DNA from: Mytilus californianus
Lineage: Eukaryota > Mollusca > Bivalvia > Mytilida > Mytilidae
Direction: 5' to 3'
NCBI RefSeq assembly: GCF_021869535.1
Contig: NW_026262582.1
Span: forward strand, 56,308,851-56,372,850
Length of the DNA stretch: 64,000 nucleotides
Within the stretch, counting starts at the first letter, position 1. Each line of letters opens with the position of its first letter. Below the pieces are notes generated by a model. The model searched no databases. It worked only from the letters and a program-made list of their open reading frames with translations, and was not told the DNA's origin. Both the position numbers and the translations under genes were made by a program. This document shows positions 23,409 to 33,959 of the stretch, one piece after another.

Positions 23409-24578
23409 ATGATGGACGAAAAAAGAAAAAAGCGAAAAAATATCAATAATACGAAATCAGGTTTGACTCCACCTTACAAAACAGGTTCCAAGATGGCGAC
23501 AAATAATCAAAACAATATGAACATATCTCAAGTTTTGACACAAGCTCATGAATCTTTACATGGATCCTATACTGAGGTCCCTGTAAACAATAATGTGAAC
23601 AACAATTAGACATTTACATGTAGTCCTAATCAGATAAATCAACTTCAACAAAATGGTACTCGCCCAGTTCTGCAGAGCACCCCCTACCAGTTCAACCTTT
23701 TGTTACTTATCAACAATCAGCACATACTCCGATGCAATTTATACCACCCCCTGGTCTATCCTCCGTTCAAACTGAAACCCTAATGCCTATTCCGAACGTT
23801 ACACCACAAATGATAGACAGTAATATTAACGGCACAAACCTCAGATTACAACGACTAGAACACATAATGAATGACAAACTGTCTAAGTTAGACCTACTTG
23901 ATATGTTTGCTGAGAAATTTGAAAAATTTGAAAACCACATATCCAAAATGAGCAATGAAATAGATATTAGAAACGATCAGCAGAAACACTCACAAATAAG
24001 CAAGAAAATCATCATCATAACATTGAAGATAGAGTGAGGAATCTTGAAGGATCAAACAGACAATTGGAAAGTGATTATTTTGAGTTGAAAGAAAAATTTC
24101 TTGAATTACAATCTCATTCCATGAAGTATAACTTAATTTTTGGAGGCATACGAAATCGAGATGGTTATGAGGAAAATACAGAAGAAGTATTGAGGTCTTT
24201 TCTTTCGGAAGAAATGGAAATTCCTAATGTTGGAGATATACAATTCCAAAACGTACACAGAGTTGGTGGGCGGTCTGACGGCAAGGAACGAAGCATTATA
24301 GCCCGTTTTACTAGATTCAGTGATCATGAACTTGTTAACAGAGCAGCTGCAAGTTAAGAACAAAACACAATTTTCCGTATACCAGCAATACCCGCGTGAA
24401 ATAAATGACAGGCGTAAAAAACTCATCCCGAAGATGAAGGAATTCAAAAGGCAAAGACGACACGCAAAGCTAGTGTACGATAAACTTCTTGTAGATGGTG
24501 AAGTATACAACCCTGAAGCCCATTGTGAACCCCCGCCTACAATTTTAGGTCAACCGTTACCTAATAATGGTGGAGATT
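23409..24578 (+). pseudogene. LINE ORF1 protein (coiled coil plus RRM-like nucleic-acid binding domain)
   Basis: Chaperone and RNA-binding role in LINE particles. The polar Asn/Gln-rich start (MMDEKRKKRKNINN) is broken at 23607. The next frame (23732-24037) carries a heptad-like helix LQRLEHIMNDKLSKLDLL. Then 24034-24357 gives LEGSNRQLESDYFELKEKFL, YNLIFGGI, VGDIQFQNVHRVG and SIIARFTRFSDHELV. The last part (24350-24578) gives VYQQYPREINDRRKKLIPKM and AKLVYDKLLVDGEVYNPEA. The 'YNLIF.GI...VHRvG....iIarF....E....RrkLip' order is that of L1/CR1-type ORF1 proteins. Three frameshifts or stops. Confidence 0.75.
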
Positions 24579-24631
24579 AGGACAACACATCAGACATTGA
24601 TTACGGTCATTTAAATGGCAATCATAATACG

Positions 24632-25480
24632 TTGAAAATAATCTTTCTAAATGTATGTGGTATCAAATCAAAACTTTTAAATCAAGATTTTGATGTATCG
24701 ATTAAAAATTATGATACATGTATTCTGATATTTGTTGAAACTAAAATTGACGAGTTTGACGAGTTAAAATTACCAGATGGTTACAGCTATTTTGCAAAAA
24801 ATAGAAAAAAAATCGAGAAAAAATCAGGAGGTATAGTGGTAGTATTTAAAAAATCGCTTTCTGACTGCCTGAAATTTTTGAAATCAGACTCAGAATTTGT
24901 TCAGTGGGTGGAATTTTCATTGAATTGTACTAAAACTTTGCAGAGTAGTAAATTTCTATTTGGATGTATTTACATACCTCCTGAAAATTCGAAGTATTTT
25001 TCAGAAGAAGCTTTCACTGAGATAGAAGAAGAACTTTTACTTTTTTCTCGTGATATAAATAATATTTCTCTTGTCGGTGATTTTAACCCAAGAACAGGAA
25101 ACATAAGTGATATTGTTGAAATAGACGAGAATTTGTTTGATATGTTAGATATTGTTAATGCATCTAAAATTATCAATGAAAATATATTGTTTGTAAATAA
25201 CTTTATAAAAAAGGGTATCCCTCTTGAAAGGTATAATGAGGACAAAATTCGTTAAATAATTATGGCAGAAAGTTAATAGAGTTATGCAAACGATGTTCAT
25301 TATGTTTTGCAAATGGTAGATTGCATCAGGATAAATTTATTGAAAAAAAAAACACTTGTAAAGACGCAAGTCTTGTTGGTTACCTTATTTTGTCACCTGC
25401 CATGTTTGACTTAGTTTTTGAATTTGAAATATTTGACTTTTATCCTACACTATCTGATGTTCATAATCCGATGCATTTTT
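24632..25480 (+). pseudogene. LINE APE-type endonuclease (start of ORF2)
   Basis: Nicks target DNA to prime reverse transcription. The open frame 24632-25255 has the Asn motif FLNVCGIKSKL, the Glu motif VETKIDEFDEL, GGIVVVFKKSL, YIPPENSKYF and the catalytic GDFNPRTG near 25075-25100. An out-of-frame remainder holds NNYGRKLIELCKRC, and the final catalytic His region is damaged (SDVHNPMHFSL in place of the usual SDH). So the front half is well preserved and the terminal histidine motif is lost. It is followed by linker remnants up to about 26100 (NKPWFKKD at 25760). Confidence 0.8.
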
Positions 25481-26100
25481 CTTAATGCATTACAAATAAA
25501 AATTACACTGACCAACAAAATAAGAAATACAACACTTACGTTCGATGGAATACAAACAAAGCACACGAGTTTACAAATGTACTCAGTGATGACACAGATG
25601 CATTGAATTTTATCAAACACACCCTCGAAAATTTTCACAGTGAATCTGTTACACCACTACAGGTCAATGACCTAATAAGTGAACTCGGAAATATACTTTT
25701 AGATACGGCTTCAACAGCGTTTGGACCAACTGGTAAACAACCTCAAAGATCAACTCAAAACAAACCATGGTTTAAAAAAGACTAAGATTATGCGTGATGA
25801 GTTCCACAGAACAAGAAGGAAATACAAAAAAAAATAAGACTGCTGATAACAAAACACTGATGAATATGAAGGCTAAAGAATACCGACAACTTCTTAATAT
25901 AAATTTATAAAAAATACCAGGAAAATTGCGCAAACAAGCTTCGAGCGTTATCAAAAAAAAACATTTTGGAATACACTTCACAAATTTTCAAACAAAAGAA
26001 AAGATAACCCACATGTGGATATTGACACTTTTTTGAAAATTCAAAAAATTTTAATGCAAGTGTAGATAATGAGGGAGATATTAGTTTGAATAGTATTAAA

Positions 26101-26300
26101 CTTTATGGAACTTTAGTAATTCCAAAGTGGACCTCTTCCAACTATTGGCCACTATTATGGTCGTTATCACATCATTTATTTAGACCTGTTATGGGTAGAA
26201 GATTTATTATTTGTGATGAGAGATTGCCCGTGAAGGGTATAACTAATCATTTTCATGATGAGAAACACAATGTCCTGTTGTGGGCATTTCATTAGAATCA
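26101..26300 (+). pseudogene. DIRS #1 pol C-terminal tail
   Basis: YGTLVIPKWTSSNYWPLLW matches the 'GTLVvPkW.S..yWPlL' block that follows RNase H in DIRS-type pol. The remaining 40 residues are unremarkable and end at a stop. This block after the LINE remnant is the main evidence that the LINE interrupts the DIRS element. Confidence 0.65.
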
Positions 26301-26359
26301 GACCGTGATGGTCTAATATTTTTCCCGTTATTGTTTTCAGTTATATTGTATTTGTCCTA

Positions 26360-26830
26360 TTAAGTAAAGGCAACAGTAGTATACCGCTGTTCGAAACTCA
26401 TATATCGATAAAGATAAAAACAAATCCGGGTTACAAACTAAAACTGAGGGAAACGCATCAAATATAAGAGGAGAACAACGACACAACAAAAACACAACAT
26501 TAAAATGTAACACACACAGAAACGAACTATAATATAACAATGGCCATTTTCCTGACTTGGTACAGGACATTTTAAGAAAAAAATGGTAGGTTGAACCTGG
26601 TTTTGTGGCATGCCAAACCTCCCGCTTTTATGGCAATGTTAAATATAACATTAAAATGACAACATTACATGACAGGATTACAATACAAATAAATGAGAGA
26701 ACATATAGGACAAATAAACACACGAATAATAGCTAACAAAAGGCACCAGGTTTAAAATCCAATACGCCAGACGTGCGTCTCGTCCACACAAGACTAACCA
26801 GTGACACTCAGATTAAGACAATTCCCGTTA
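26360..26830 (+). repeat. Dispersed repeat AAAGGCAACAGTAGTATACC, copy 1 (long form)
   Basis: 26363-26706 is nearly identical to 31711-32053 (same order and only scattered differences). This copy extends further with CACGAATAATAGCTAACAAA and AATACGCCAGACGTGCGTCT (26761-26780), then GACACTCAGATTAAG. The core CCTGACTTGGTACAGG is at 26551-26566. Non-coding; both strands' ORFs are incidental. Confidence 0.85.
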
Positions 26831-26997
26831 TAGGATAATCGTGATAAATATATAATTGTCACACATGGATTGTTACCGTATACATATATATATATATTTT
26901 TGCATAAGTTTTCTTGCTTAGTTTGAGTCCTTTATTTTATTAATATTTTGTTTTCCACGTCTCATGCAAACAATTATTTTTTATTTTTATTTTGCAG

Positions 26998-27789
26998 AAA
27001 AGATTTGATTTTTCGCATTGGCTACATTTAAAAACTTTAGAAAATCCTCATCTTCGTGATTTGGCAAATCGTTTGCCTTCAATTGCAGAAGCTAGTAAAA
27101 GCATGTCAACAACAAAATCTTACACTTATACATCCAAGAGATTCCGAGTTTGGTGTAAAAGTTACGATTTAGTAGCATTACCAGCTTCAGTTACTACAGT
27201 TGCTATATACTTGTCGTATTTGATTCAGAAAGAAGTTTCTAAGTCCGTTTTTCTTAACGGCTTCTATGCTATAAAATCGGAACATGAACTCAATCTTTAT
27301 AGTACAGTTTTTTCCGAGCCTTTCCTACAGTTGATTCTTGAAGGCGTAGTAAGAATTTTACCAAAACCAGTGAATAAAAAACAGCCTATTACTGCTGAAA
27401 TTTTGAAATCTGTTGTAGACAAGTATGGCGTTGGACACGATTTGAAAAAGTTGAGAGTTTGCTGTCTAATGTTATTTGGTTACCCAGGATTTTTAAGATA
27501 TAATGAACTCGCCAATATAAAAGCTTCAAATCTAAAGTTATTACGATCACATTTGGAAATTTATATAGAAAGTAGCAAAACTGACGTTTATAGACAGGGC
27601 AATAGTGTACTGAAAGCAAGAACTCACAATAAGACAGGCCCGGTCGTTATGTTAGAGCGTTATTTGCAAGAAGCCGATATATCTACCGATTCAGATCGGT
27701 ACGTTTTTATAGCAGTTAGCTACAGAAAATCTACTAATACATACACATTATGCAAACAGTATAGCACTTTACAGTTGGATATCCAGTGA
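26998..27789 (+). pseudogene. DIRS #1 tyrosine recombinase, C-terminally truncated
   Basis: Catalyses integration of the circular DNA copy in DIRS elements. Long open frame: a SAM-like/core-binding N-terminal half (KSMSTTKSYTYTSKRFRVWC, then VTTVAIYLSYLIQKEVS), then the catalytic domain with first Arg in GYPGFLRYNELANI (Arg codon 27496-27498) and the beta-strand Lys in ESSKTDVYRQG. The frame ends at 27789, before HxxR and the nucleophilic Tyr, so it cannot be active. The sequence just before, TTTTATTTTGCAG (ending 26997), looks like a splice acceptor and the frame opens directly after it. No ATG lies nearby. Confidence 0.8.
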
Positions 27790-27896
27790 ACGAAAACAAA
27801 ATAAAATTCACTCTTCTTATGATAGAGTCGAGAAAGTCAATAATAAAACAATATCGTTACGATACTGATCAAAAGTTATTTCTAATTAGTTATCAA

Positions 27897-28185
27897 AGGT
27901 ACCAGAATTATAATTTAATACGCCAGACGCGCGTTTCGTCTTCCTAAGACTCATCAGTGACGCTCAGATCTAAATAGTTATAAAGCTAAACCAGTACAAA
28001 GTTGAAGAGCATTGAGGACCCAAAATTCCAAAAAGTTGTGCCAAATACGACTAAGGTAATCTATTCCTGGGATAAGAAAATCCTTAGATATACGAAAAAT
28101 TTAAAGTTTTGTCAACAGGAAATTTACTAAAATGACCATATAATTGATATTCATGTCAACGCCGAAGTGCTGAATAATAATTGTA
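27897..28185 (+). repeat. Mussel repeat ATACGCCAGACGCGCGTTTC
   Basis: Begins GGTACCAGAATTATAATTTA, then AATACGCCAGACGCGCGTTT, CATCAGTGACGCTCAGATC, AAGTTGAAGAGCATTGAGGA and TGATATTCATGTCAACGCCG. I recognise it as one of the most frequent mussel repeats. Its first 55 bases resemble the tail of the repeat at 26761-26815. An old inverted copy is at 15130-15345. Confidence 0.8.
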
Positions 28186-28823
28186 CATTTTAAAGAAATC
28201 ATTTGTTAAACTGTGTTATTAGAGATATACATGCAAATACACAATGTTTTATGTTCAGTATTTATCGAGATAATTGCTTAAGAAGCTTGTGAAACTGAAA
28301 TTTAAAAACTGCCAATCTTTGCTGCATATTGATAAAAAAAAATTGGAAAAAATCAGGCACATACAAAATCGAAAGATCTTTCGGGTCACCAGAGTGTTCC
28401 AAAAAGTCCTTAGCATGTTACAATTTCCCAAACTATGCTTATTTTTTCACACTTAGTTATCGAGCACACCGGTCTGCTCTTGTCACATGTACTTTCAATA
28501 GGGAACTATTGTCTTTTCGTGAATATAAACATTTAAAAGTCTGTCTGTGCAGGTTAGAAAATTAAAGATTACTATTTTTATAAAGTATGTATCTTTCTAC
28601 TAATTTGTATACAATTATAAGAAAATGTCTCGAGTTTTGTACAAGTATTTGCGGTCTTCTCGATCTATTCACATTCAATGTTTACATCGAGATAAGATCT
28701 GTTTGATTTTGCTTAGTAACTTAATTTAAAAAATGCCAATCTTTGCTGCATATCAATCGATTCCTTTGGAATTTTCCCCCCGACTTTCTCTGATGTAGCT
28801 GTATATATATACGAAAAATTAGA
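28186..28823. repeat. Non-coding DNA with a direct duplication
   Basis: 28276-28328 and 28713-28757 share AAATGCCAATCTTTGCTGCATAT-type sequence (18 or more common bases: GCCAATCTTTGCTGCATA). The intervening 385 bases are unrecognised. It may be two fragments of one old repeat. Confidence 0.5.
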
Positions 28824-29138
28824 ATGTTCCAGAGAGGTATACAGACAGTAAACAAATAAAATGAAGTTGGTACTCCTGGAATTTATTCTCATAGCAACAT
28901 TTTAAACCAATTTTACACCAAGCTTCTATGGCCTGCTGTACTCGTCGTTTGCAACTTAAAGGGGAAATGATAACATTGAGTGGAAGTTTTGTTTTTATTT
29001 GATTTATTTCTATTTTTACTATTTACCAGATTGTTTTTCCGTGAATCCATAATTGATAGCGTCCTTGCTAAAATGGAACAAACATTGAGAAGATCTAGTT
29101 TTCAGTGTTTACAGGGGAGGTAATATTTTGTCACTAGA
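28824..29138 (+). repeat. Dispersed repeat, copy 1 of a pair with 47614-47933
   Basis: Shares AGAGAGGTATACAG, TGAAGTTGGTACTCC, GGAATTTATTC, TACTATTTACCAGA and AGGTAATATTTTGTCACTAG with the second copy, in the same order over about 315 bp. It ends directly before the SGNH-type pseudogene. Function unknown. Confidence 0.8.
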
Positions 29139-29149
29139 TTTCCCACTGT

Positions 29150-30165
29150 TTATAGGCCTGACAAGTAAATGGAAAATATTCAAGCATATTTTAAAAAATG
29201 CCCTGGAAAAAATTTGTCCTCAACAATCTAAACTGATTGATGATAAATTGAAGGCAGTCAAAGAAACTTATATCTAATTACTTGAAAATAAACTTAAATC
29301 AACTATTACTAACAATTGCAAAGTCATAAAAACCCAACCTGAGACTGAAAAATTGAATGGGCTAATTTCATGTCTTGAAAAAGAAAACATTACGTTGAAA
29401 TAATTTCTCCAAGAACTCCGTAATGATTCTGTTATGCACGGAATGCTGGAAATCTAAGATTGAGACACAAAAAACACACATGAAAAAGCTTTCAAAGATT
29501 TACAGACAATTGATACTTTACAAATACAAATACAGGGAAAGGCTGAGAAAATCCACAACATAAACATGTTCTTGGACGATACGACCAAAACATTTGAACA
29601 AAATGAAAATGAAATTTTAAGCTTGAAACAATTGGTCAAGACAATACAAATGAGTTTCAATAAGTAAGAAGTAACAGAAAAATAACACAAAATATGACAA
29701 ACATATTATTACAATAGGAACCTCAAATAATCATGGATACAACAAAATTGTCTTCAAAATTGTATACATAAAAGATAAAAGCATACACTCTTGATGATAC
29801 TGAGGAAGCTGTTTAAGCACAACATGATGCTCTGGATGTCCTTATCTTACATTCGTTTACAAATGACCCCAAAACAAAACCAAATGAAGAGTGTGTTAAC
29901 AAAATGAACAAATTTAAAGAGGATATTCAAAACGCATTTCCTGATATCAAGACCGTTATCTCTCCTTCTAAACCAAGAGCAGATGGTGAAAGTCTAAACA
30001 TTAAAGCGCAAACATCGGGCATAATGCTTAAAGAAAAATTAATTATAAAGAGAATGTTACTTTATGCGATAACAACATTGCTTATAAAGGGACACTAATC
30101 TAGAAGTTTTTAAATTCTAAAGATAACTACCATTTGTCAAATAGTGGTAATGCTATGTTCCAATT
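29150..30165 (+). pseudogene. Coiled-coil plus SGNH-hydrolase-like ORF, decayed
   Basis: One main frame from about 29190 with in-frame stops encodes KAVKETYI, PETEKLNGLISCLEKENITL and QNENEILSLKQLVKTI, a helical coiled-coil-rich region. After 29700 it gives ITIGTSNNHGY (block I-like, Ser nucleophile), YTLDDTEEAV, DVLILHSFTNDPKTKP (block III Asn), FPDIKTVISPSKPRAD, and finally KFLNSKDNYHLSNSGNAM near 30105-30155 (block V Asp-x-x-His). This order is that of SGNH esterase-like domains, found in ORF1 of some LINEs and in multi-copy bivalve genes. At least five stops or frameshifts. I cannot tell a retroelement ORF1 from a retrocopy of a host gene. Confidence 0.65.
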
Positions 30166-30167
30166 GT

Positions 30168-30480
30168 TGTAACTACAATCCCGTTCCCTTTCCACCGAAT
30201 GTGACCTACCGAATTAAAGTTATCACCGAGTTTGTACTAAAATGAGGAACACGACGGGTGCCACATGATGAGCATGATCTGCTTACCCTTCCGGAGCACC
30301 TGAGACCATATCCCCCAAATTTTGGTGGGGTTCGTGTTGCTCAGTCTTTATTTTTCTATGTAGTGTTTTATTTACTGTTGTTTGTCTGATGTTTTTTTTT
30401 CTTTTTTTACCATGGCGTTGTCAGTTTATTTTCGACTTGAGTTTGAATGTCCCTTTGGTATCTTTCGCCTCACTTTTAGC
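30168..30480 (+). repeat. Mussel repeat AACTACAATCCCGTTCCC ... TTTGGTATCTTTCGCC
   Basis: Order: ACTACAATCCCGTTCCCTTT, ACACGACGGGTGCCACATG, CTTACCCTTCCGGAGCACCT, TTTTGGTGGGGTTCGTGTTG, ACCATGGCGTTGTCAGT and TGTCCCTTTGGTATCTTTCG. Copies at 50125-50450 and 54740-55030 follow the same order; a 3' fragment is at 12000-12115. It stands directly after the SGNH remnant. Non-coding. Confidence 0.8.
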
Positions 30481-30599
30481 AGCAAATATGCGAGAAAGTA
30501 TTGATCAAGTACTTGGTTTCTGCCAGAGCTCTCCAAACTATGCAGCAAATAAAAGGATCAATCGAAAGACACAAAACACTCTTCATGATAACTTTTAGG

Positions 30600-31262
30600 G
30601 TACCAGTAATCAGTAGGATCCAATTTACACATCAAAGGAAAATTGTTTAACTTAGCAACCAATCAGATCCCTCGAAATTTGAACTGTTAAGTCTGTGATT
30701 TATTGTTGACCATTCATAATTGATCATTCATATTTCCAAGCTTTGTCTAGACCAATCAGATTTTAAATTTATTCAAAGCTCAGATTGCATCTCAGCATCT
30801 TTCACACATTCAAAAATTTGGCTTGCAGCAGTAATTCAAAACATCGTTTTAGGAGTAGAAATATTCGCGTCTCATTTTTATTTTTCAAGATACAATTATA
30901 GATCTTGAAGATATCTATTGCGGAATATCATGTAGTGAATCCTTTCTACTACGGATGTAAATTCTGAATGTCAGCAGGAACGTTGGCTTGACTTTGCATA
31001 TTCGTCGCAAGTTGTGATTAAACTTTTCAAATTATTCGAATGATACTGAACTAGTCCGATATGCAGGTTATTATATAGAATCAGAAAGAGTTAATTACTG
31101 CTAGAGCGTTATTTATGATTCGATTAAACTGTGCTGCCTATTGTGAGGGCTGCTTTTTGTGTGTAGACAATTATATGTGCACTTTACGTTGCAACGTGCA
31201 CAGAACAGACTGATTTACGTATATGTTACATAAGTGTTGGATTGTTTAGACTCTTTGAAATC
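30600..31262. other. Upstream region of YR element #2, no gene
   Basis: Non-coding. The last 300 bases probably include the 5' terminal repeat and leader of the element whose gag starts at 31263, but I see no second copy of this sequence in the window with which to define a terminal repeat. Confidence 0.4.
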
Positions 31263-32760
31263 ATGGCCGACGAAAATACGATGTCAGATAGCGAGAAGGT
31301 AAAGACTTGGGCAGCAGCAAAAAAGTTAAGTGAGCCGACAGCCGCGGCGATATTAACATTGGGCTTTGATTCTTTGGGGGTAGTGCCATTAATTTCTCCC
31401 GAGGACTTAATTAAATCCAAAACTCCGATTGGACAAATCCAAATGCTGATGAGAGCTGTCAAACAAGTGACGCGGAAGAATTGGCGGGGAATAATCTGAA
31501 AGACGAGCAGGCGCAACATATTCAGGATGGCGATCCAGCAACTACCGTTGTAAACATTGCGCAACCTATCCAAGATAGCGGCACTTCTTTCTTCCGGCGT
31601 AAACATTGCGCAACCAGCTACCCATCCGATGATTTCAAACAATATCAACTCTTGTGTACAAGAAAATTTGGGACAATTAAGAATCACCAACAACAAATTA
31701 ATTTTCATGAATAAAGGCAACAGTAGTATACCGCTGTTCGAAACTCATAAATCGATAGAGATAAAAACAAATCCGGGTTACAAACTAAAACTGAGGGAAA
31801 CGCATCAAATATAAGAGGAGAACAACGACACAACAAAAACAAAACATTAAAATGTAACACACACAGAAACGAACTATAATATAACAATGGCCATTTTCCT
31901 GACTTGGTACAGGACATTTTAAGATAAAAATGGTGGGTTGAACCTGGTTTTGTGGCATGCCAAACCTCCCGCTTTTATGGCAACGTCAAATACAACACCA
32001 AAACGACAACATCACATGACAGGACCACAATACAAATAAATGGGAGAACATGACATTGGTGATTTCGTAAATGCTTCAAGTACAAGTAGATTTTAATGAA
32101 ACATTATTGTCACACTCTACCACAGGGCAAGTATTTTTTTTAATCTGGTCCTGCAAAACCTAAACTGTTATAAGTATCTATATGTCAGTGGTCTATGGCT
32201 AGTTTAGCCATTTTGTATAGAATGTTAGACGAAGGTAGTTTAAGTCCTGGTAGTATTATGGATTATATATCGTATACAACTCGCATTTACTAATTAATTA
32301 CCACCCATGATATGACTTCTATTTTATTTTATGATAGGGAACACAGGCGTCTCCAGGGAAAACATAGGTTCAGATGGGGTACAAACATTCCTCATATCCA
32401 AACGGTTTTTTATTTAAACCAAAGGTGACCCACCCTGCCAAACCACAAACACAAAGGGGTGTTGAATTGCATGCGAAAGCTACCATTCATACTGCATCTG
32501 GTAACGAAATATGTCGTAAATTTAATTCACGTCATGGTTGCACTTTAACCGCATGCAAATTCGAGCACGTTTGTAACATACCAGGTTGTGGTAAATTTCA
32601 CTCTGCACCCACTCATTCTGCTGCACATCTGAACAACCTATTCGTGCTCTTAACCTTGCAGCTTGGGAAGAAGAGCTTGTAAGTGATTTACACGTAGATA
32701 AAGAATTTTCGCTTCATGGTATTAAATCTGGTTTTGACATTGTTGATGAGTAAAATCTGC
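31263..32760 (+). pseudogene. YR element #2 gag-like protein with CCCH zinc finger, split by an insertion
   Basis: ATG 31263: MADENTMSDSEKVKTWAAAK, then an alpha-helical block (LSEPTAAAILTLGFDSLG...LISPEDLIKSK) that resembles a SAM-like fold. A frameshift near 31490 continues DEQAQHIQDGDPATTVVNIA. Sequence 31707-32055 is an inserted repeat. Coding sense resumes as badly decayed text (a VLFYDREHRRLQ-like stretch near 32325-32360), then 32374-32682 with ICRKFNSRHGCTLTACKFEH, a CX8CX4CX3H finger, followed by VCNIPGCGKFH. I remember this 'MADEN...' plus 'C.(K/N)FN...GC....CKF.HVC' protein as a recurrent bivalve retroelement gag. Start chosen at the first ATG of the conserved block. Confidence 0.75.
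31707..32055 (+). repeat. Dispersed repeat AAAGGCAACAGTAGTATACC, copy 2 (short form)
   Basis: Nearly identical to 26363-26706, with core CCTGACTTGGTACAGG at 31898-31913. It stops after AATGGGAGAACAT, whereas copy 1 runs on for another 120 bases. It interrupts the gag reading of element #2. The low divergence between the copies suggests a recent or shared insertion source. Confidence 0.85.
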
Positions 32761-33925
32761 CTGAAAATATTTTAGCAAAAAAACATCCCTCTGCTTTACC
32801 TGGTAGCCTATTAGATTAAAGAGCTCATTAGCAAATTTAAAACGAAATTGATTGTGGAAATTACGTTTTGGCAAAATCTTCCCCAAGAATTATTAGTCCC
32901 ATATGGGAGTAATTCCTAAACCTGATGGAGGTGTACGTTTGATTCATGAATGTAGTCGTCCTGAAGGTAGTGCAGTAAATGATTTTGTAGGTCAATTTGA
33001 AAAACAGCGATTTCAAACAATTTATGATGTTGCTAAATTGGTTTAATTTTTTACATGAGTAAGGTGGACCTTAAATCGGCTTACAGATCTGTCAGCATCA
33101 GTTCTCGAAGTCAGACGGACTTTCCTAGATGGGCAGGAATACACATTTTTTTACAAGAAAACTCCCTTTTGGTGCTAAATTAGCACCTGGAATATTTCAG
33201 ACTTTCCCACGCAGTGCGTAGAATGATATCACGTAAGGGTTTCACCATTATTGCATATCTTAGATGATTTTCTTATATGTGAACAGACTAAAGAAAGGTG
33301 CATGCTAGCTGTTAATTCCTTAGTTCAGTTGTTAAGAACATTAGGTTTTTGGATAAATTGGTCAAAGGTCGTTCATCCAACCACAAAAATAACCTTTGAG
33401 GGGTTGAGATTGATTCTTCCACAATGGAACTTAGGCTTCTTGCAGATAAGTTATCTCTCTAACCTACTAGAGTTACTTTAGTAGATGATTTTAAATTTCG
33501 AAAACGTGCCTCGAAAAAGCAGCTACAGTCCCTTGCTGGGAAGCTTAACTGGGCTTCATCTGTTATTTGTGGCGGGAGCGTATTCCTCCGTAGATTTATT
33601 GACTGCTTAACATCACTAATGCGTGATTGGCACAAAATATTCCCGAAAGGCTAGGTTTTAGCTGATATTGCATTGTGGCGGAAATTTATGATTACGTTTA
33701 ACGGCAAATCCCTTCTCCTTGATAAACTTGCAATTCCATCTGTTTGCACAGATGCTTGTCGCGTACGCGGAGGGGGATTTTATCAAAATGATTCGTTTTA
33801 TGCAAATTGTCTTCACATAAATGAACTTGAAGCCTTTTCAATGATTTTAGCTGCAAATAGATTGGCAAAGCAGTGGCAGAATAACACAGTAATTATTTTC
33901 TCTGATAACATTTTCATGAAGTAGC
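32760..33925 (+). pseudogene. YR element #2 reverse transcriptase and RNase H
   Basis: Fragments in shifting frames: YGVIPKPDGGVRLIHECSRP (near 32900), SKVDLKSAYRSVSI (near 33058, motif A Asp), LDDFLICEQTKE (33260 on; the preceding Tyr is replaced because of a one-base shift), LGFWINWSKVVHPTTKITFE, and KKQLQSLAGKLNWAS (near 33518). RNase H: SVCTDACRVRGGGFY (33738 on), INELEAFSMILAANRLAKQW and IIFSDN, keeping Asp-Glu-Asp. Coding ends after FSDN, where the PLE begins. Stops and frameshifts are numerous in the RT part, while RNase H (33673-33924) remains open. Confidence 0.75.
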
Positions 33926-33959
33926 AATGCATGTTCAGGTTAAGGAAAATATATTAGTA

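Larger units (their letters stand above)
23360..26100 (+). mobile_element. LINE 5' half (ORF1 plus endonuclease), RT lost, inserted in DIRS #1
   Basis: Contains an ORF1 with coiled coil and RNA-binding-like domain, then an APE endonuclease and its linker, ending near 26100 before the RT palm. DIRS pol sequence resumes immediately (YGTLVIPKW). Retention of the 5' half without the 3' half is the reverse of normal LINE truncation, so a later deletion or recombination probably removed the RT. Borders are approximate and no TSD was seen. Confidence 0.7.
21372..27789 (+). mobile_element. DIRS-type tyrosine-recombinase retroelement #1, interrupted
   Basis: Order on the plus strand: gag with zinc knuckle (21372-22152), RT and RNase H (about 22190-23345), pol C-terminal tail (26101-26300) and tyrosine recombinase (26998-27789). 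The gap 23360-26100 is a LINE 5' half and 26360-26830 is another repeat; removing both gives the normal DIRS order. Terminal repeats of the element were not identified. Every gene has frameshifts, and the recombinase is cut before its His-x-x-Arg and Tyr residues. Confidence 0.8.

Noticed and set aside
31226-31720. Minus-strand ORF of 164 codons
   Set aside because: It is the antisense shadow of the gag start at 31263, whose sense protein is recognisable.
26366-32055. Long terminal repeats of a retroelement between the two similar 345-bp repeats
   Set aside because: Both copies lie inside YR elements of different families and the DNA between them does not form one element; no primer-binding site or TG...CA ends seen.
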